A stretch of 64,000 nt of DNA, from positions 25,474,501 to 25,538,500 of the forward strand of contig NC_012870.2 in NCBI RefSeq assembly GCF_000003195.3, given 5' to 3'. The translations under genes were made by a program, and so were the position numbers. Each line of letters begins with the position of its first letter. Within the stretch, counting starts at the first letter, position 1. Source of the DNA: Sorghum bicolor. Lineage: Eukaryota; Streptophyta; Magnoliopsida; Poales; Poaceae. This document shows positions 37,358 through 50,981 of the stretch, one piece after another. Under the pieces are notes generated by a model that ran no database searches, was not told the origin of the DNA, and worked only from the letters and a program-made list of their open reading frames with translations.

Positions 37358-38229
37358 ATATTTGCCCATGACATCGCACTGACCATTTGAAATGCATATA
37401 AATCCACACTACAAGTGCACACGTACACAATGATTTAAAACCGATGGATGGAAACATTAAGACGATAGGTTCAAGTCATACTCGAACAAGATTCACACAT
37501 ACAAGAGATGTCTAAGTTCATAAATAAGTTCACATTAACCAAGTCAAGCATGCATACAGTACATGGCATCAAACATGAGAACATGCATATCAAAGGCTAA
37601 GTCTTCTCTTGCTTTGTGTACTCATTGCACGACTAAGTGCTTGTATTTTTTGCTTCTATAGTACTCATGGATGGGCTGTCAAGTGGCACTCATGAAGTGT
37701 AAACATCCTTAGTACTTGCCACTTCTTCTTTATGGGTTTTACCTTCTTTGTAACCTTAGCCTTCAAAGGTTGTTCCATGTGTGAGGGATACTCGATGGAA
37801 AGTGCTTCTAGCTAATTTGAGCCACCTTTTGACCTTTAAAAGTTCATTTTTAGCAGCAAATATTATTATTTTAATATACAATAGTCGAGTGAAAAAAATT
37901 TAGATTTAGAAAAAAATACATTTTTGATAGCCCAGAGCTAGATTTATTTTGTTTTCCCTTAGTCTTACTTGAAATCACCAAACTATGGTTATGATGATAG
38001 AGAACATGTATTTAGTTTCCTAATTAAGTGGCAGAATAGTAACACAAATTTTATCACTAGTGTCAATTACGTTCTAGATGCTTCGGGAGTACAATCATCG
38101 ATATTTCTCTTTTTGCTAGTTGTTGTTTATAAGTTTTGACTAGAGGGGCAAAGTCAACATTTATAATTTATGACAAGTTTGAAACAATAATTAGAGGAAG
38201 TAATAAATTATAAACCTTGGCGGAAAAAT

Positions 38230-38900
38230 ACATGGATGCAGCCGGTGCATCGTCATCCAAAGGAACAATAGAACTGTGGGCAGATTTGGCCCTCTTCTTT
38301 AGCGAACCACTACTAGAACAACCCATCCAATCACTATATTTTTAGAAAGGAAAAGCATAAATGAAAGTAAGAGTAGACACATTATCACTTGACTGCTTTC
38401 ATAGATTCAATGTCCTCTGGTCTGTCCCTCTTGCTGTTATGCCAATGATATCCATAGTCTCCACAAATAGGGCACTTGTGTCACCCTTTCTTTTTTTTCT
38501 TCTTGTCACCATTACGTTTATGCCTTTCAGCTTTAGGCCTACCAACTACTGGTTTCAATAAAGGTGGATGCATGAAAAAAATCCATGGGTAGATTTAGGC
38601 CATTATGATTCGTCGGGGATAGCAGGAATAAGTTGTTTGTATGTAACTCTAAATTTATCAACTAAATAATATAAGTCAATATATTGCTCAATTGGTGCAT
38701 CACTAAGCAATGCGATAAATGCTAGTGCATGCTTTCAAGGTATCATAGAAACCTGCCATTTCCTATAGGTGCAAGTCCTCAACCATCTGATTCTACCAAA
38801 TTCTTGTAATTTATTCTATCTGAATCCACAACCATCTCAAAGCTAAAACATTTAACATCCTTTCTATGAGTCCTATTGTTGCCCAACAATTTATTTCTAA
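38230..38900 (-). pseudogene. MULE transposase remnant (SWIM and zinc-knuckle end)
   Basis: On the minus strand, pieces of a MuDR-type transposase can be read. A SWIM-like segment near 38730-38773 reads CTYRKWQVSMIP, then a stop, then KHALAFIALLSDAPIE; one zinc ligand is changed to Tyr and the Cys of IPC is a stop. Downstream come YLVDKFRVTYKQLIPAIPDE and GRPKAERHKRNGDKK. A CPICGDYGYHWHNS knuckle follows at about 38430-38474, where the last Cys of the CCHC has become Ser. Upstream sequence near 38800-38870 may be an N-terminal fragment (MVVDSDRINYKNLVES). If so, the catalytic core is deleted. The gene is clearly dead. Confidence 0.7.
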
Positions 38901-39138
38901 CTTGAAACTAGAATCAAACCTGTTAAAATAAGAAATCCACCATGTTCATAAGCATACAATTTTATAGGTGATGCAAAGGAAAACGACAATGCTAGAATCA
39001 CCCTCTAAGAAGCCATAGTTCACGACGCTCTGCTAAGCTAGCCTTGCATCAGCCTCCTTAGCCTTCCCAATGATGCCTTGCCTCGCGTGGTCAGCCAGGC
39101 TAGAGCAGACGGTGGCCATCCTTGCAGCGCCCTCTTCT

Positions 39139-39553
39139 TGTCGACGAAAGCTAGTCGGCAGTCTACCTTGGGGTATACCCACGGTAGTAGTTTATCGGTA
39201 GACGGTGCGCAAACTACGAACTCGATGGTGACGCAAGACACGGACAAGCTTTTTATCCAGGTTCGGCCGCCGAGTTGGCGTAATACCTACGTCCTGCGTC
39301 TGGTTGTATTGATTTGTGTTGAGAGAATATGATGTGATGTGTATGATCTGTCCTCTAGGGGACCCCTGCCCCTCCTTATATATCCTGAAGGAACAGAGTT
39401 ACAAGCAAAGTATCCTATTTGGTACAATATCTTGTAGCCTTGCGGTGCACGCCGACTAGTCGTGCGCCGCACGTCTTCATCCTGTGGGCCGAGCCACCTC
39501 TGATGGTGCGGCCCATATAGGCCCATGAGGGTATAGGGGTTTATACCCCCACA
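39139..39553 (-). repeat. Left (3') LTR of the 2.6-kb element
   Basis: 415 bp with TG...CA ends. A minus-strand TATATAAGG lies at 39374-39382. By eye it differs from the right LTR at a single base, near 39184 (G against A). Confidence 0.93.
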
Positions 39554-40059
39554 GCTAGTCCCCGAGCACCATGTATTGTGATGTAGCACGCCGTCTTGAG
39601 CTTCTTCGATCAGTGAGGCTTGACGTCTTCAATAAGTAGGAAAGTCGCCCAAACAGTTGCAACGGTATTTTGACCAACTCAAAAGACAGTTGATCAACAT
39701 TGACATCGAAGAAACAGGTTGTTCGAAGAATGCATGGTGCTCTTAATCAAAAAAGATTTCTTTCCTGGTGAAGTGTGCCCACTTTACTTTTCTGAAAAGT
39801 ATAGTCTTTCAAAAAGCAAGCATATTCATCGCAAGGTGAAGTGTGCCCACTTAGTCCCCGAGCCTGGTAGTAGGTGACGTAGGCACGTGGTGCCAGGGTC
39901 AAAAGAAAAGTTCTCAAAGAAATTCTGAAACTGAGATGCATCGCCAGATGCATCGTACCGATATAGTCCCCGAGCTTGCTGGAAGGCGAAGTATGAGCCT
40001 TGTAGCAAGGTCTAAAAAGTTGAATTTACCAGTCCGTCTGCAATTGAATAGACTAATCG

Positions 40060-40450
40060 ACCAGTCCCCGAGCATATAACGCTTGGTGGTCGGTACAGTC
40101 CCCGAATTCTCAAATTGGTGGGCTGGTCGACCAGTCCCCGAGCGTATAGTGCTCGGTGGTCGGTACAGTCCCAAAACTCTCAAATTGGTGAGCTGGTCGA
40201 ACAGTCCCCGAGCGTATAGTGCTCGGTGGTCGGCACAGTCCCCGAGCACGGCGTAGGGACCGGTGGACAAGTCCCCGTGCGTGGTTGGGAACGTAAACGT
40301 GCTCGGTGGCCGGCACAGTCTTCGAGCACAGCATAGAGAGTAGTCGACAAGTCCTCGAGCGTGGTTGGGAACGTAAACGTGCTCGGTGGTCGGAGCAGTC
40401 CCCGGGCACAGCGTAGGGAATAGTCGACGAGTCTCCGAGCGTAGCTTGTC
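40060..40450 (-). repeat. Internal tandem repeat with GTCCCCGAGC motif
   Basis: At least five imperfect units of about 70-80 bp. They share CAGTCCCCGAGCGTATAG, GTGCTCGGTGGTCGG and, in the right half, GTGGTTGGGAACGTAAACGT. The array is confined to the interior of the non-autonomous element. Confidence 0.8.
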
Positions 40451-41325
40451 GACTGGGCCAAACTCCTGAAAAATAAATATAAAGAATTGGTAGTACATGA
40501 TGTATAAATAACCTTTAGATAGAAAATTAGTACTAAGATAAGTTTTAGATTTTTTGTTATAAAATTAGCACGAGTAGTTAATTCATCCTAGAGCTTGTAC
40601 CAGCTCTGGTCTAGCCAACAATCAGCATGAGGTGCGGAACCTAGACACGCGTGGGATTGCCAGCCTCGCCAGAGAGCTACTGCCGACCACCCGGAACGCA
40701 GAGGGCGGATCTCATGCACGTGTAGGGAGGAGTCGGAGACAGTACCGGCTCTGGAAAGCTCGTGTAGGAGAAAAAACTAGTCGGCTAACCAAAAAGTTGT
40801 TTTGAAGGATAAAAAATATTATGCCAAAAATAAATAAAATATTAGAAGTATACTTATCTTTGGATGAAAGTCTGGTCGGTGGTGACAGAATTGTCTGGCC
40901 CTCGAGCTTTTTGACTTGCTGTTATGACGGTGGTCGCGGTTGTCGTAGCGCCGTTCTTCGCGGCGATTATTATTGCGACTGGTGGTCAGAGCAAGTAGGC
41001 CAAACAACTTGGTCGTTAGCCCGAGCAGGTCGATGTCGTCGATCTGCCTCTCTTTGTAGTAGGGAAGCAGGTGACGCATCGTCGGCGTGGTCGGAGACGT
41101 TGTTGGAGTAGTCGGAGTCATAGCCAGCGTGGTTGAAGCCGCCGCCGACATCGATGAAGAAGTGGTTGGCGCAGATCGGATCTACACCTCCTCCGTGGTC
41201 GTGGCGGTGAAGCTGTTGAAGCTGACGGTGAACGTGAAGTCGCCCGCCATGACCACGAAGTCGGGGATGATGACCATCTTGTTCGTCGGGAGAGCTGTAC
41301 GCACACCCCATACCTGGCGCGCCAC

Positions 41326-41740
41326 TGTCGACGAAAGCTAGTCGGCAGTCTACCTTGGGGTATACCCACGATAGTAGTTTATCGGTAGACGGTGCGCAAA
41401 CTACGAACTCGATGGTGACGCAAGACACGGACAAGCTTTTTATCCAGGTTCGGCCGCCGAGTTGGCGTAATACCTACGTCCTGCGTCTGGTTGTATTGAT
41501 TTGTGTTGAGAGAATATGATGTGATGTGTATGATCTGTCCTCTAGGGGACCCCTGCCCCTCCTTATATATCCTGAAGGAACAGAGTTACAAGCAAAGTAT
41601 CCTATTTGGTACAATATCTTGTAGCCTTGCGGTGCACGCCGACTAGTCGTGCGCCGCACGTCTTCATCCTGTGGGCCGAGCCACCTCTGATGGTGCGGCC
41701 CATATAGGCCCATGAGGGTATAGGGGTTTATACCCCCACA
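41326..41740 (-). repeat. Right (5') LTR of the 2.6-kb element
   Basis: 415 bp, TG...CA, matching 39139-39553 except for one base near 41371. The putative primer-binding site lies just inside it, at about 41310-41325 on the minus strand. Confidence 0.93.
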
Positions 41741-42262
41741 CTTCTAGGCCTATGGCACCCTTATTCATGCAGCCAGCGGCCTACCCTGTGGCACCCTAGG
41801 TCACACGACTGGTGCACAGGCCTGTGACGCCCTGCCTCGCACGAGGGGCGAACAACCCCAACACTAGTCGGGCTGCCTTGTTATGCTACAAACGAGGTAG
41901 ATTTTGTGCCAGCCTAGGTGGATCCGCCGGTGGAAGCTTGTCAAAGCCATTCATCTCCAGCGCCAATTCTAGGGTTTAGGTGGAAGACACCCAAACTAGC
42001 GACGCCTCCAACTGTGCTTCGACGAAGGATACAAGGAAGGAGAAGTCACACGGCTGTGGTGGGTGATGAAGGGGTACAAGGATATTTTGGTCTTTTCATA
42101 TAGGATCCCTGTGCTTGTTGATGGTAGAGGTGAACAGATTGGATGGGAGGGCTAAGGAACTAAACAAATTTTGATTCAGGGCCAAATAACTAAGTTCAAT
42201 AGAAATAGGCCGAGAAAGTAAGCTGGTCTTTTTTAGGGCCAAGGAACCAATTTTCTCAAGTC

Positions 42263-43572
42263 TTTTTACACTTGTTAGCTCGTGCTTTGAATAATGGTTA
42301 TTATGGTAACCTTTTTATCTAACAAGTTTTGCCTAGTAATTTGCTTTGAAGCAAATTTGAATTAGGTTATTCACCTCCATCTAGTTAACTCAAGATCCTT
42401 ACAATGGTCCTTGCCATCTCTACTTCATGTAGCTCAACCTTACTTGACTAAGCATCATCATTCATCTTCTATAAAGCATATTAATCCACAAATATTTTCA
42501 TTCAATTACCAAAACCCAAATCGGTCATTCAACCCCATGACTCTACCCACGGACTGTAGGTCAAGCCTCACTGCTAGTACTCGGCTGCAACCGATGCTGG
42601 CAGTCCACAAGTGCGCGCCCCGCAGCCAAGCCAAAGGTCACCAGCGTTGTTCATCTTTCCCTACACTCACACGAGAAGCACTTGTTTAAGTTGGGACTAG
42701 AAAGTCAATACAACTTTAGGAACGATCAAGTTCCATTCTTTTAGGGAATATACTATAGGTGAGATGACTGGCCTCTGCGTGTCTTTGATCTCAACATCTT
42801 CCAAAAAGAGGTTCGTCCCCATCCCATGTCTTTTAATCCTACCAATTAAATACTACCAAACATGATTGATGATGTGGTCTTCATCTTTGTTGTGTGATGG
42901 CAAGAATAGAGTTGCTGTAGTCCAGTTCAGGTCCTAGCGTAATCAACATGATGAAAAGGTTACAACTGTACTCCTAAACCTCCACATTGCAAGTCATTAA
43001 CTAAAGAACCGATTATATGAATTGTACTTCACTTATTTGTATTTTGTAAGACTACATTTGGTTTTGTTCACTGAAAAGTACTGGTGAAGTTTTATAGTTT
43101 TATATTGTTCTTTAACACCACTCTAGCAGTACTTTTTAGCAAATAAAAAATATTTTTCTCTCACAACAAATTAGCATAAGTAGTAGTAACATAAGCCAAA
43201 TTTCAGTGAATTTCTGCAAAAGTTCAAATTGGTTTGCTTAGAACCAAAACCGAATGCTTAGGTCTATTTATGTGACTACAATATCGTAACATGTCTACCG
43301 TGAAAAATACCATAAAATCTTAAAATAAATATAGAAAAATAAGTATTTATATCTCGGTGAGCAGGTTTCACCAATCCAACCCGTAGCCTACTCAGTTTGT
43401 AACAAATTAGCTATTGGTCTGCTTTTTTTTTTGCGGAATTTCTATTTATCTTGCGGCAGATTTTCATTTCTGCTTTCTTGGCCAGTTTGTCCATTTTTTC
43501 TGTCGTCCTTTTTGTTTTATTGGGCCGTCCATCAGTTAAACCCTAAAGCCCATTCCAGCGTCGAGGATTCCA
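42263..43572. other. Intergenic, no gene; possible old MITE
   Basis: AT-rich sequence. Segments near 43053 (ACATTTGGTTTTGTT) and 43243 (AACCAAAACCGAATG) are weak inverted repeats and may mark an old MITE of about 210 bp. The last ~100 bp are probably the promoter of the PPR gene. Confidence 0.4.
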
Positions 43573-44144
43573 TTGCCGGTCGCCACCATCCACACACGGC
43601 ACGGCGCATCGCTCCTCTTCATCTCCACCGGACCGGCGCCGGCCTCCTCCCCCGCTTCTCTTGCGCGCGCCGGCCTCCTCCCCGCTTCTCTCGCGCGCGC
43701 CGGCACTGAAAGAGAAGGGCACGGAGACGGAGGTTCTTCCCCGACGCTTCGCTCTCTGTCCCGGCTTCTTCGGTTCTTCCCTGGTGCCTCGCTCCCCGTC
43801 CCGGCCTCCTCTCAGGCGCACCGCCCGGATCCGGCATCCCGCCGTGTTCCCGTTCCGCGATTCGGAACGAGGTTCCCGGTACGTGGAACGCACCCACGTT
43901 CCCGTTCCCCTGCTGCCAACTCCGCCGCAACCGCAACCGCAAACGCAACCACAACGCCTCCATCCCCGTCCCCGCCGCCTGGAGCGATACCGAGGCGCGG
44001 CCTGCCGCGCAAGCCTGACCTGGCGCATCTACCAGCAGCAGCAGCAGCCTCCCGAAGGTCAGTTTCACTCCCGACCCGCCACCGCTCCCCCGCTTCTCTG
44101 CTCCAGTTCTAGCCAACGGCTGGTTTCGTGCACTAGAAGAGCCC
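43573..44144 (+). promoter_or_regulatory. PPR gene GC-rich leader with upstream frame
   Basis: A C-rich leader containing an upstream open frame (43573-44112) that ends just before the PPR start and is out of frame with it. A 30-bp imperfect tandem duplication (GGCCTCCTCCCCGCTTCTCT core) lies at about 43641-43700. A GAAG|GTCAGT donor near 44058 and TTCTAG near 44113 could form a small leader intron. The peptide is low-complexity and shows no domain. Confidence 0.4.
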
Positions 44145-45635
44145 ATGAACAGATTGGCGTCGTGGAGGTTCACGGCGGGCCTTACTCGAGGCGCCCTTCC
44201 TCCGTGCCGCCGCCCAATTGGCCGCGCTCTGTGCTCCGGCGCGCCGCAGGACGGCGAGATGGAGGCCGCAGTGCGAGACGTCGTGTGCTTCGGCTCCGGG
44301 AGCCTCGACGAGGTGGGGAGCAGGCTGGACCGGCTGGGCGTGGCCGTCTCGCCCCACCTGGTGGGGCGTGTGATCGACTTGTGCGGCGAGACGGGCGGAC
44401 GCTCCGGCAGGAGGTTGCTGCGCTTTTTGGCGTGGTGCCGGTCCAAGCACCCCGGGGCATTGGGGGAGGAGGCGCTCGACAGGGCGATTGGGGCGCTTGC
44501 GCGGGCTGGGGACCTTACTGCGATGAGAATCGCCATTACTGATGCTGAGAAGGACTGGCGGAGGATGGCTCCCGAGACATTTTCCACCGTGGTCGATGCA
44601 CTTGTCAAGGCGGGGAGGGAGGATGAGGCTGTTCGCCTGTTTAGAGGCTTGGAGCAGCAGAGATTGCTGCCTGAGCGCGGGGCCAGTGTTGGAGGTGATG
44701 GCGTATGGTCCAGCAGCCTTGTCATGGTCGAGGCATTGTGTAAGAGGGGCCATGCTCGCGAGGCACAGGGTGTTGTGTGGCACCATAAGAGCGAGCTCTC
44801 GGCAGAGCCCATGGTTAGCATCGTTGAACGGAGCCTCCTCCATGGTTGGTGCGTTCACGGGAACGCTAAGGAGGCTCGGAAAGTCCTCAATGAAATGAAG
44901 TCTTCAGGCGTTCCGTTGGGCTTGCCATCGTTCCATGATTTTCTCCATTGCGTGTGCCACAGAAACCTTAAGTTCAATCCCTCTGCCCTTGTTCCAGAGG
45001 CCATGGATATATTAACAGAGATGAGGTCCTGTGGTGTTCCCCTGGCTGCTTCTAGCTTCAACATATTACTTTCATGTTTAGGCCGAGCAAGACGAGTGAA
45101 AGAAGCTTATAGAATCTTGTACTTGATGACAGAAGGAAAAGCAGGGTGCTCCCCTGATTGGGTTAGCTACTATCTTGTGGTTAGGGTCCTTTATTTAACA
45201 GGGAGAATTGTTAGAGGGAAGAGGCTTGTAGATGCCATGCTTGAAAGTGGAGTGCTTCCGGCTGCTAAGTTTTTCCATGGTCTTATAGGTGTCCTTTGTG
45301 GAACAGAGGAAGTCGACCATGCTCTTGATATGTTCAAGCTTATGAAGAGGTGTGAATTAGTGGATGCTCGTATATATGACCTGCTTATAGAAAAGCTTTG
45401 TAGGATTGGTAGATTTGAAATTGGAAGAGAGCTGTGGGATGAGGCTACAAAGAGTGGTCTTGTATTAGGATGCTCACAAGATCTGCTGGATCCCTTGAAG
45501 ACAGAGGTATTCAGACCAGTTTGTCCAGCACAAAGATTAAGCCCTCAAAACTATAAGCGTTTGGCCCGAAAAAAGAAGGTTACTGCTGTTGGAGCCAAAA
45601 AGAACATTGCTATTGCAGCCTCGAGGAAGAAGTAG
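44145..45635 (+). CDS. P-class pentatricopeptide repeat (PPR) protein, probably mitochondrial
   Basis: An intronless 496-aa PPR protein. PPR proteins bind organellar RNA and affect its processing, stability or translation. The first 35 residues are rich in Arg, Ala and Ser with almost no acidic residues (MNRLASWRFTAGLTRGALPP), as in mitochondrial presequences. About eight PPR motifs can be traced from residue 140 to 440, for example ETFSTVVDALVKAGREDEAV, SSFNILLSCLGRARRVKEAY and RIYDLLIEKLCRIGRFEIGR. There is no E, DYW or SMR domain, so it is P-class. The end is strongly basic (YKRLARKKKV, IAASRKK). The ATG at 44145 was chosen because it opens the presequence; the long frame upstream is in another phase. 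The RNA target cannot be inferred. Confidence 0.9.
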   Translation: MNRLASWRFTAGLTRGALPPCRRPIGRALCSGAPQDGEMEAAVRDVVCFGSGSLDEVGSRLDRLGVAVSPHLVGRVIDLCGETGGRSGRRLLRFLAWCRSKHPGALGEEALDRAIGALARAGDLTAMRIAITDAEKDWRRMAPETFSTVVDALVKAGREDEAVRLFRGLEQQRLLPERGASVGGDGVWSSSLVMVEALCKRGHAREAQGVVWHHKSELSAEPMVSIVERSLLHGWCVHGNAKEARKVLNEMKSSGVPLGLPSFHDFLHCVCHRNLKFNPSALVPEAMDILTEMRSCGVPLAASSFNILLSCLGRARRVKEAYRILYLMTEGKAGCSPDWVSYYLVVRVLYLTGRIVRGKRLVDAMLESGVLPAAKFFHGLIGVLCGTEEVDHALDMFKLMKRCELVDARIYDLLIEKLCRIGRFEIGRELWDEATKSGLVLGCSQDLLDPLKTEVFRPVCPAQRLSPQNYKRLARKKKVTAVGAKKNIAIAASRKK

Positions 45636-46071
45636 GGAGTGTAGGTACTAATGAATTTGTTAGCTTGAGCAAATCTTCTTACTACTATTGGAATTTTGTG
45701 ATGATGACCCGTGCTAGTTCAAATGTTTAAACCATATCTTTATCAAAAAAAAAAACCCATCTTGAGCAATTTATTACTCTTGGAATTTTGTGAAGGTGAA
45801 CTGTGCTAGTTCAAATATTAAAACCATCCCAGGACTAGCAGCTATGGTAAAAGGCATGGAACCTGTAGCCTAGCAATTTTTGATAGTTTTGAAACAGCTC
45901 TCCTAAAACATTAGTTTGAAATGACTGGTAATCTGGCAGAACAGCTGGTTCTCATGATTTCAGTTTGTCTATTACATTTGCTGTTCCCTTTTTACTATTT
46001 GGCATTCTTTAATTTTTCTTTTTTTTTTACTTCATCCATCGCAGCTTTGTTTCAAGTGGTTATTAGGCTTC
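45636..46071 (+). other. PPR 3' UTR and BUD32 5' leader
   Basis: A diverged tandem duplication of about 75 bp (near 45664-45738 and 45761-45832; shared block GGAATTTTGTGA and GTGCTAGTTCAAAT) lies in the PPR 3' region. The rest is the leader of the next gene. An upstream ATG frame at 45921 overlaps the BUD32 start in another phase. Confidence 0.55.
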
Positions 46072-48718
<2,647 letters not shown>

Positions 48719-50087
48719 AGTAAAATCTGTGGCATGGAATGGCTGGATGTCATTATTAGAATTTAGAAAGACGAAGTGAACGGAGTATTGCACCACCATT
48801 GGGTTGCTTGCTGTATTTTTGTAGTGGGTGAGTGGCTTTGGCTGCTGTAACGTTTGTGGATGGAAATTTGGAATTACGTTGCCCACCACCCACCAGCATT
48901 TGGTCAAGAGAAGTGGTAGAAGTTCTTTATTTATTTCTTGTGCAAAATAATAACTGGGAGACGTGCTGGTTGGTTGGGGTATGGTTAGCCTGTTACTGTT
49001 TGGGCCCTCAATTGATTTGATCACGGCAAATGTGTTGTGTTGCTAGTGCTGTGGGCAAGGGTGGGCCGAATGTGACAGTCATTGGTGGTGGGTATTTCCT
49101 TTATCGGACGGGGAAGTTGGAAATGCGCCCCCTCCTCACTCGTTTGTGAGGGCATGTGTCGTAGGGTAGGCTTTCCATTAGTAGCAAGCATGATGCGATG
49201 ATTGCGTGCTGCTGATGGTGCTGGCTGCCTCGTGCCTCCCGATCACGATCATAATGTCTCCGCGGCCGAAAGGAACCAAAGGCCCCAGCTGGAAGGCGTA
49301 CAGATGGACGTGTGGGGGCCAGGCCGGGCCGGGCCTAGTCGCTGCTGCGAGTGTAAGCAAGGAAGGCTGAGGCTGCTGCTGGTGGTGGTCCATGCATATT
49401 GCATGGCAACCATATCCGGCATGCACACTGGCGGACTAGTATCATGCATGTGCGACAAAAGACAGCAGGGAATGGAATGCAAGGCAAAGGAAAGGAAAGG
49501 AAAGGCGGTGTGCCGCCGAGGTTGAAGAAGAGAAGGAAGAAGAAGGCTGCATGGCGATATCACAAGGAAAGGAAAGGAAAGGAAAGGTAAAGCACAAGAG
49601 CGGGGCCCTATAGCTAGCCGGATCGTCGTCAGTTGCAGTCATCATCAGCACTACGTACGTATCAGTGGGCAATGGGCATGCAGGGTGACCGATCCGATCC
49701 ATCGTTCGCTACCACTGATACTAGCGGGGCTTGTTTGACATGGCTCGATTTTATTAGTAAAGCTATTTTTTTTTTAGAAATAGCTCTATGAGCAATTTTA
49801 TAGGTGAAGTTGAACTATTTTAGAATAAGTGTTTGGTAAAATAGTTTCACCAACTACTTTATGCATAGATGAAGAGAAATGAAAAAGAGTTGCAATAAGC
49901 TACTTTTTTTAGCTTCATTTTAACTCATTTCTTGTGAGAAGAGAAAAAAAAAACAGTTTTATTATTTAAAAATAAATGTTTGGGGCTCAACAGCCCGTAC
50001 TCTCGCTCGATCGCTCTTCATCTGCAGCTGGCCGCTTCCGCGATCCGGTCCCGGTCTGACGGCAGTGACGAGCCTAGAGGCTACCTT
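48719..50087. other. BUD32 3' flank and intergenic DNA
   Basis: The first few hundred bases are the presumed 3' UTR. Around 49480-49590 are GGAAA-type pentamer runs. 49740-49980 is AT-rich and contains imperfect inverted sequence (GAGCTATTT / AAATAGCTC type), suggesting a decayed MITE. No further gene is supported. Confidence 0.4.
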
Positions 50088-50320
50088 GCTTAGTTACAAA
50101 AGATTTTATAAAAAATTTCAGATTCTTCGTCACATCAAATCTTACGGCGCATGCATTAAGTATTAAATATAGATGTAAATAATAACTAATTGTACAGTTT
50201 GTTTGTAATTTACGAGATGAATCTTTTAAGCCTAGTTAATTCATAATTAGATAATATTTGTCAAATACAAACAAAAGTGTTACAGTGTCTATTTTGAAAA
50301 AAAAAAATGAAACATGGCCG
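50088..50320. mobile_element. MITE of the recurrent family, decayed copy
   Basis: Contains CACATCAAATCTTACGGCGC, TATTAAATATAGATG and GACGAATC-like blocks in order, but the termini have largely decayed (CTTAGTTACAAAAG and ATGAAACATGGCC). It lies just left of the intact copy at 50328. Confidence 0.6.
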
Positions 50321-50327
50321 AGATGTA

Positions 50328-50570
50328 GGCCTTGTTTAGTTCTGAAAAGTGAAAACTTTTTGGTACTGTAGCACTTTCGTTTGTTTGTGACAAATATTAT
50401 CCAATCATAGACTAACTAGGATCAAAAGATTCGTCTCGTGATTTACAGCTAAACTGTGTAATTAGTTTTTATTTTTATCTATATTTAATGTTTCATGCAT
50501 GTGCTATAAGATTCGATGTGACGGAGAATCTTGAAAACTTTTTGGTTTTCAGGGTCAACTAAAGAAGGCC
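50328..50570. mobile_element. MITE of the recurrent family, GTA duplication
   Basis: Starts GGCCTTGTTTAGTTCTG and ends GTCAACTAAAGAAGGCC, flanked by GTA (50325-50327 and 50571-50573). It is nearly identical to the copy at 36074-36316, suggesting fairly recent spread of this subgroup. Confidence 0.87.
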
Positions 50571-50785
50571 GTAGAGGAGGAGACGAAGAGTAGAGGGTCG
50601 CAGCTAGTCAGACCATGAGTCGACAACGACATATGCCTGCTACTCCGTAGCTTCTTCGTCCTCAGTGCTACCGCTAGCACATGGACAAAACATAAACATG
50701 CATGCATTTCGCAGCCAACAGACGGGCCCGCTTAAACACACACACGCGCGCGCGACGTACCACGAGTTGGCACGCGCTCCATTTA

Positions 50786-50978
50786 GGGCTTGTGTATAGT
50801 ATCTTAAAATTCAAAAAAATTTCAAGATTTTCCATCATATCGAATTTTTAGACGTATACATAGATAACTAAATATAGTCATTGAGTCTAGTTAGTTTATA
50901 ATTGAACAATAGTTATTAAATACAAACGAAAGTGCTATAGTAGCTAAAGCCAAAAATTTTCACAAACTAAACAAGGCC
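50786..50978. mobile_element. MITE of the recurrent family, shortened, TTA duplication
   Basis: A 193-bp copy starting GGGCTTGTGTATAG and ending CAAACTAAACAAGGCC, flanked by TTA (50783-50785 and 50979-50981). About 45 bp of the usual interior, between ACTAAATATAG and TTGAGTCTAG, is missing. Confidence 0.78.
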
Positions 50979-50981
50979 TTA

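Larger units (their letters stand above)
39139..41740 (-). mobile_element. Young non-autonomous LTR retrotransposon, 2.6 kb
   Basis: Two 415-bp LTRs bound a 1772-bp interior, and a perfect 5-bp duplication CTTCT flanks the whole (39134-39138 and 41741-41745). On the minus strand the right LTR is followed by GTGGCGCGCCAGGTA, where a primer-binding site is expected. The left LTR is preceded by GCTCGGGGACTAGC, a weak polypurine tract. This sets the minus orientation. The interior has short gag-like open frames near 40820-41330 and a GTCCCCGAG repeat block, but no protease, RT or integrase. It would therefore need proteins from another element. It sits inside the MULE. Confidence 0.92.
36811..42262. 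mobile_element. Degraded Mutator-like element (MULE) with long TIRs
   Basis: Inverted repeats of about 110-130 bp bound the region. The left copy (36811-36930) reads through GACCCTAAAAAAATTGAGCT, CTATTTGTATTGAACTTTGT and TATTTGGCCCTGAATC. The right copy (about 42130-42262) has the same blocks in reverse complement. Long TIRs fit the Mutator superfamily. A transposase remnant at about 38.2-38.9 kb supports this. No 9-bp target duplication was found, so the exact ends are approximate. A MITE (37117-37357) and an LTR retrotransposon (39139-41740) are inserted inside. Confidence 0.72.

Noticed and set aside
40060..40450. Possible CRISPR-like or satellite array
   Set aside because: Units are adjacent with no unique spacers, lie inside a retrotransposon, and the genome is a plant.
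43573..44112. Upstream 179-codon ORF as a separate gene
   Set aside because: Low-complexity, no homology recognised, and its position fits the PPR leader.
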